Of a stretch of 6,701 nt of DNA, positions 6,150 through 6,701 are shown piece after piece. Source of the DNA: a bacterium (GTDB lineage: Bacteria; Omnitrophota; Gorgyraeia; Velamenicoccales; JABMQK01); the NCBI GenBank assembly GCA_013203265.1, contig JABMQK010000070.1:1-6701 (forward strand), in the 5' to 3' direction. Both the position numbers and the translations under genes were made by a program. Under the pieces are notes generated by a model. That model had not been told where the DNA came from. It searched no databases and saw nothing but the letters and a program-made list of their open reading frames with translations. Each line of letters starts with the position of its first letter. Within the stretch, counting starts at the first letter, position 1.

Positions 6150-6286
6150 GAAAAAGTAAAAGTTAAAAGTAAAAAGGCAAAACCAAAAGTAAAAATTAAA
6201 AAGTTTTTAATTTTACCTTGTCCCTCGCTTTGTTCGGGATATCCTCGAGGTATGGTTTTAAATTTTACATTTTGACTTTTTAATTT
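6150..6286. repeat. AT-rich imperfect inverted repeat with a GC-rich palindromic core
   Basis: The spacer between tRNA-Thr and tRNA-Tyr holds left-arm copies of AAAAGT(T)AAAAGTAAAA at about 6152-6190. The right arm at about 6255-6286 reads as their imperfect reverse complement (TTTTACATTTTGACTTTTT). Inside, AAAATTAAAAA (6192-6202) and TTTTTAATTTT (6204-6214) are exact complements. At 6221-6250 lies a GC-richer core, CCCTCGCTTTGTTCGGG then CCTCGAGG, in which CCTCG (6223-6227) pairs with CGAGG (6246-6250). The core resembles the palindrome in pdxJ. No coding sequence is supported here. Confidence 0.6.
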
Positions 6287-6290
6287 ATAT

Positions 6291-6373
6291 GGACAGGTAC
6301 CCAAGCGGCCAAAGGGGGCAGATTGTAAATCTGCTGCACATGTGCTTCAGAGGTTCAAATCCTCTCCTGTCCA
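6291..6373 (+). tRNA. tRNA-Tyr(GUA)
   Basis: This is a class II tRNA of 83 bases. The acceptor stem GGACAGG/CCTGTCC is perfect. Anticodon stem GCAGA/TCTGC encloses TTGTAAA, giving anticodon GTA at 6325-6327. The long variable arm includes GCAC-AT-GTGC, as expected for bacterial tRNA-Tyr. T-stem AGAGG/CCTCT closes TTCAAAT. Discriminator A73 is present and CCA is not encoded. The order Thr(UGU)-Tyr(GUA)-Gly(UCC) matches E. coli thrU-tyrU-glyT. Confidence 0.97.
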
Positions 6374-6386
6374 TTTTGATTGAGCA

Positions 6387-6419
6387 CATAAGTTACGGAA
6401 CGAAGTGACGTAACTTATG
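6387..6419. repeat. Hairpin D, CATAAGTTACG inverted repeat
   Basis: CATAAGTTACG (6387-6397) and CGTAACTTATG (6409-6419) are exact reverse complements: an 11-bp stem around an 11-base loop GAACGAAGTGA. It is the first of three inverted repeats between tRNA-Tyr and tRNA-Gly. The loop carries GAACGAAGT, a motif that recurs in the loop of hairpin C on the other strand. Confidence 0.85.
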
Positions 6420-6431
6420 AGTGCGAAATAA

Positions 6432-6485
6432 ACCCCACACCAATTGGTAGTTTAGACTTCGCTCTTTTCCCAATTGGTGTGGGGT
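6432..6485. repeat. Hairpin C, 16-bp perfect inverted repeat of the CCCCAYRC family
   Basis: ACCCCACACCAATTGG (6432-6447) and CCAATTGGTGTGGGGT (6470-6485) are perfect reverse complements around a 22-base loop that contains ACTTCGCTC (6456-6464). Its outer ACCCCAC/GTGGGGT is shared with hairpin A. The inner CCAATTGG is itself palindromic. No T-tract follows, so a terminator role is not supported. Confidence 0.9.
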
Positions 6486-6497
6486 CAAATTCAGACT

Positions 6498-6534
6498 CAT
6501 AACTTATGTCGTCCTGCGGACTCCATAAGTTATG
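6498..6534. repeat. Hairpin E, CATAACTTATG inverted repeat
   Basis: CATAACTTATG (6498-6508) pairs perfectly with CATAAGTTATG (6524-6534), and the 15-base loop holds a mini-stem GTCC-TGC-GGAC (6511-6521). The stem is nearly identical to that of hairpin D, differing at one pair, and the two flank hairpin C on either side. Confidence 0.85.
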
Positions 6535-6546
6535 TCTTCATTTGAT

Positions 6547-6617
6547 GCGAGCGTAGTTCAATGGTAGAACAATGGCCTTCCAAGCCATATATGTGGGTTC
6601 GATCCCCATCGCTCGCT
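6547..6617 (+). tRNA. tRNA-Gly(UCC)
   Basis: Acceptor stem GCGAGCG/CGCTCGC, D-arm GTTC...GAAC and anticodon stem ATGGC/GCCAT are perfect. Loop CTTCCAA gives anticodon TCC at 6579-6581. The T-loop is TTCGATC in stem GTGGG/CCCAT. Discriminator is T73, as in most bacterial tRNA-Gly, and CCA is not encoded. The 84 bases that follow to the window end contain no tRNA I can see and no supported gene. Confidence 0.96.
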
Positions 6618-6701
6618 TAAATCATCACACCTTTAATTAAAATTTTCCATCCAGTCCTTAATCTTCACCTATCTTTTTAAATCCCCAGAACTATTCTCTA
6701 A

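Noticed and set aside
5974..6159. A 61-codon plus-strand open frame through tRNA-Thr
   Set aside because: DVAQLVEQ...VVGSNPSVG is the usual false peptide from a tRNA gene read forwards, and the frame overlaps the end of the epimerase.
5795..6304. A 169-codon minus-strand open frame across the epimerase end and tRNA-Thr
   Set aside because: It is antisense to the epimerase and to tRNA-Thr. Its RRRDSNPRPEVYKTPALPTELRR stretch (shown only in part: DSNPRPEVYKTPALP) is the well-known artefact of translating a tRNA backwards.
6633..6701. Possible C-terminal end of a minus-strand gene entering from the right
   Set aside because: The minus frame from 6701 meets TAG at 6669-6671 after ten codons, then a further 11 sense codons before TAA at 6633-6635. 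This is too short and broken to support a gene.

Overview
This is a low-GC bacterial window (AT-rich third codon positions, frequent TTA and AGA codons). It holds a tightly packed run of plus-strand housekeeping genes followed by a tRNA cluster. The gene string ftsH, folP, cdaA, cdaR-like stub, pdxJ, acpS, nnrD resembles the ftsH-folP-cdaA-ybbR-glmM-pdxJ-acpS-nnr order known from deltaproteobacteria-like and related anaerobic lineages. The AT-rich coding, the long-form FolP and the many small palindromic repeats suggest an uncultured lineage such as Omnitrophota. That taxonomic guess is inference; the sequence alone does not settle it.

Positions 1-6002 are almost wholly coding and on one strand. 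The window opens inside ftsH (membrane AAA+ protease). Four bases later comes folP (folate synthesis, with a long N-terminal extension), then cdaA (membrane c-di-AMP synthase). Three bases after cdaA is a 32-codon ORF encoding only what looks like the N-terminal membrane anchor of CdaR/YbbR; the usual YbbR repeats and glmM are absent. pdxJ (vitamin B6) follows, overlapping acpS (acyl carrier protein activation) by 4 bases. acpS overlaps nnrD (repair of hydrated NAD(P)H) by 26 bases, and a nucleotide-sugar 4-epimerase starts 8 bases after nnrD. The spacing implies a single operon with translational coupling.

Positions 6003-6701 hold tRNA-Thr(UGU), tRNA-Tyr(GUA) and tRNA-Gly(UCC), the same order as E. 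coli thrU-tyrU-glyT, the tRNA operon that leads into tufB. None of the three encodes its CCA end. The 5' flank and both spacers between these tRNAs are loaded with inverted repeats. Three hairpins share CCCCAYRC ends with compensatory base changes, two share a cataac/gttatg-type stem, and one long AT-rich inverted repeat surrounds a GC-rich core. A related palindrome is embedded in frame in the 3' end of pdxJ and gives that protein a tail of about 37 residues.

The points most worth a second look are the CdaR anchor-only micro-ORF, the palindrome that became part of pdxJ, and the covarying hairpin families around the tRNAs. I did not find a defence system, an insertion sequence or a CRISPR array.
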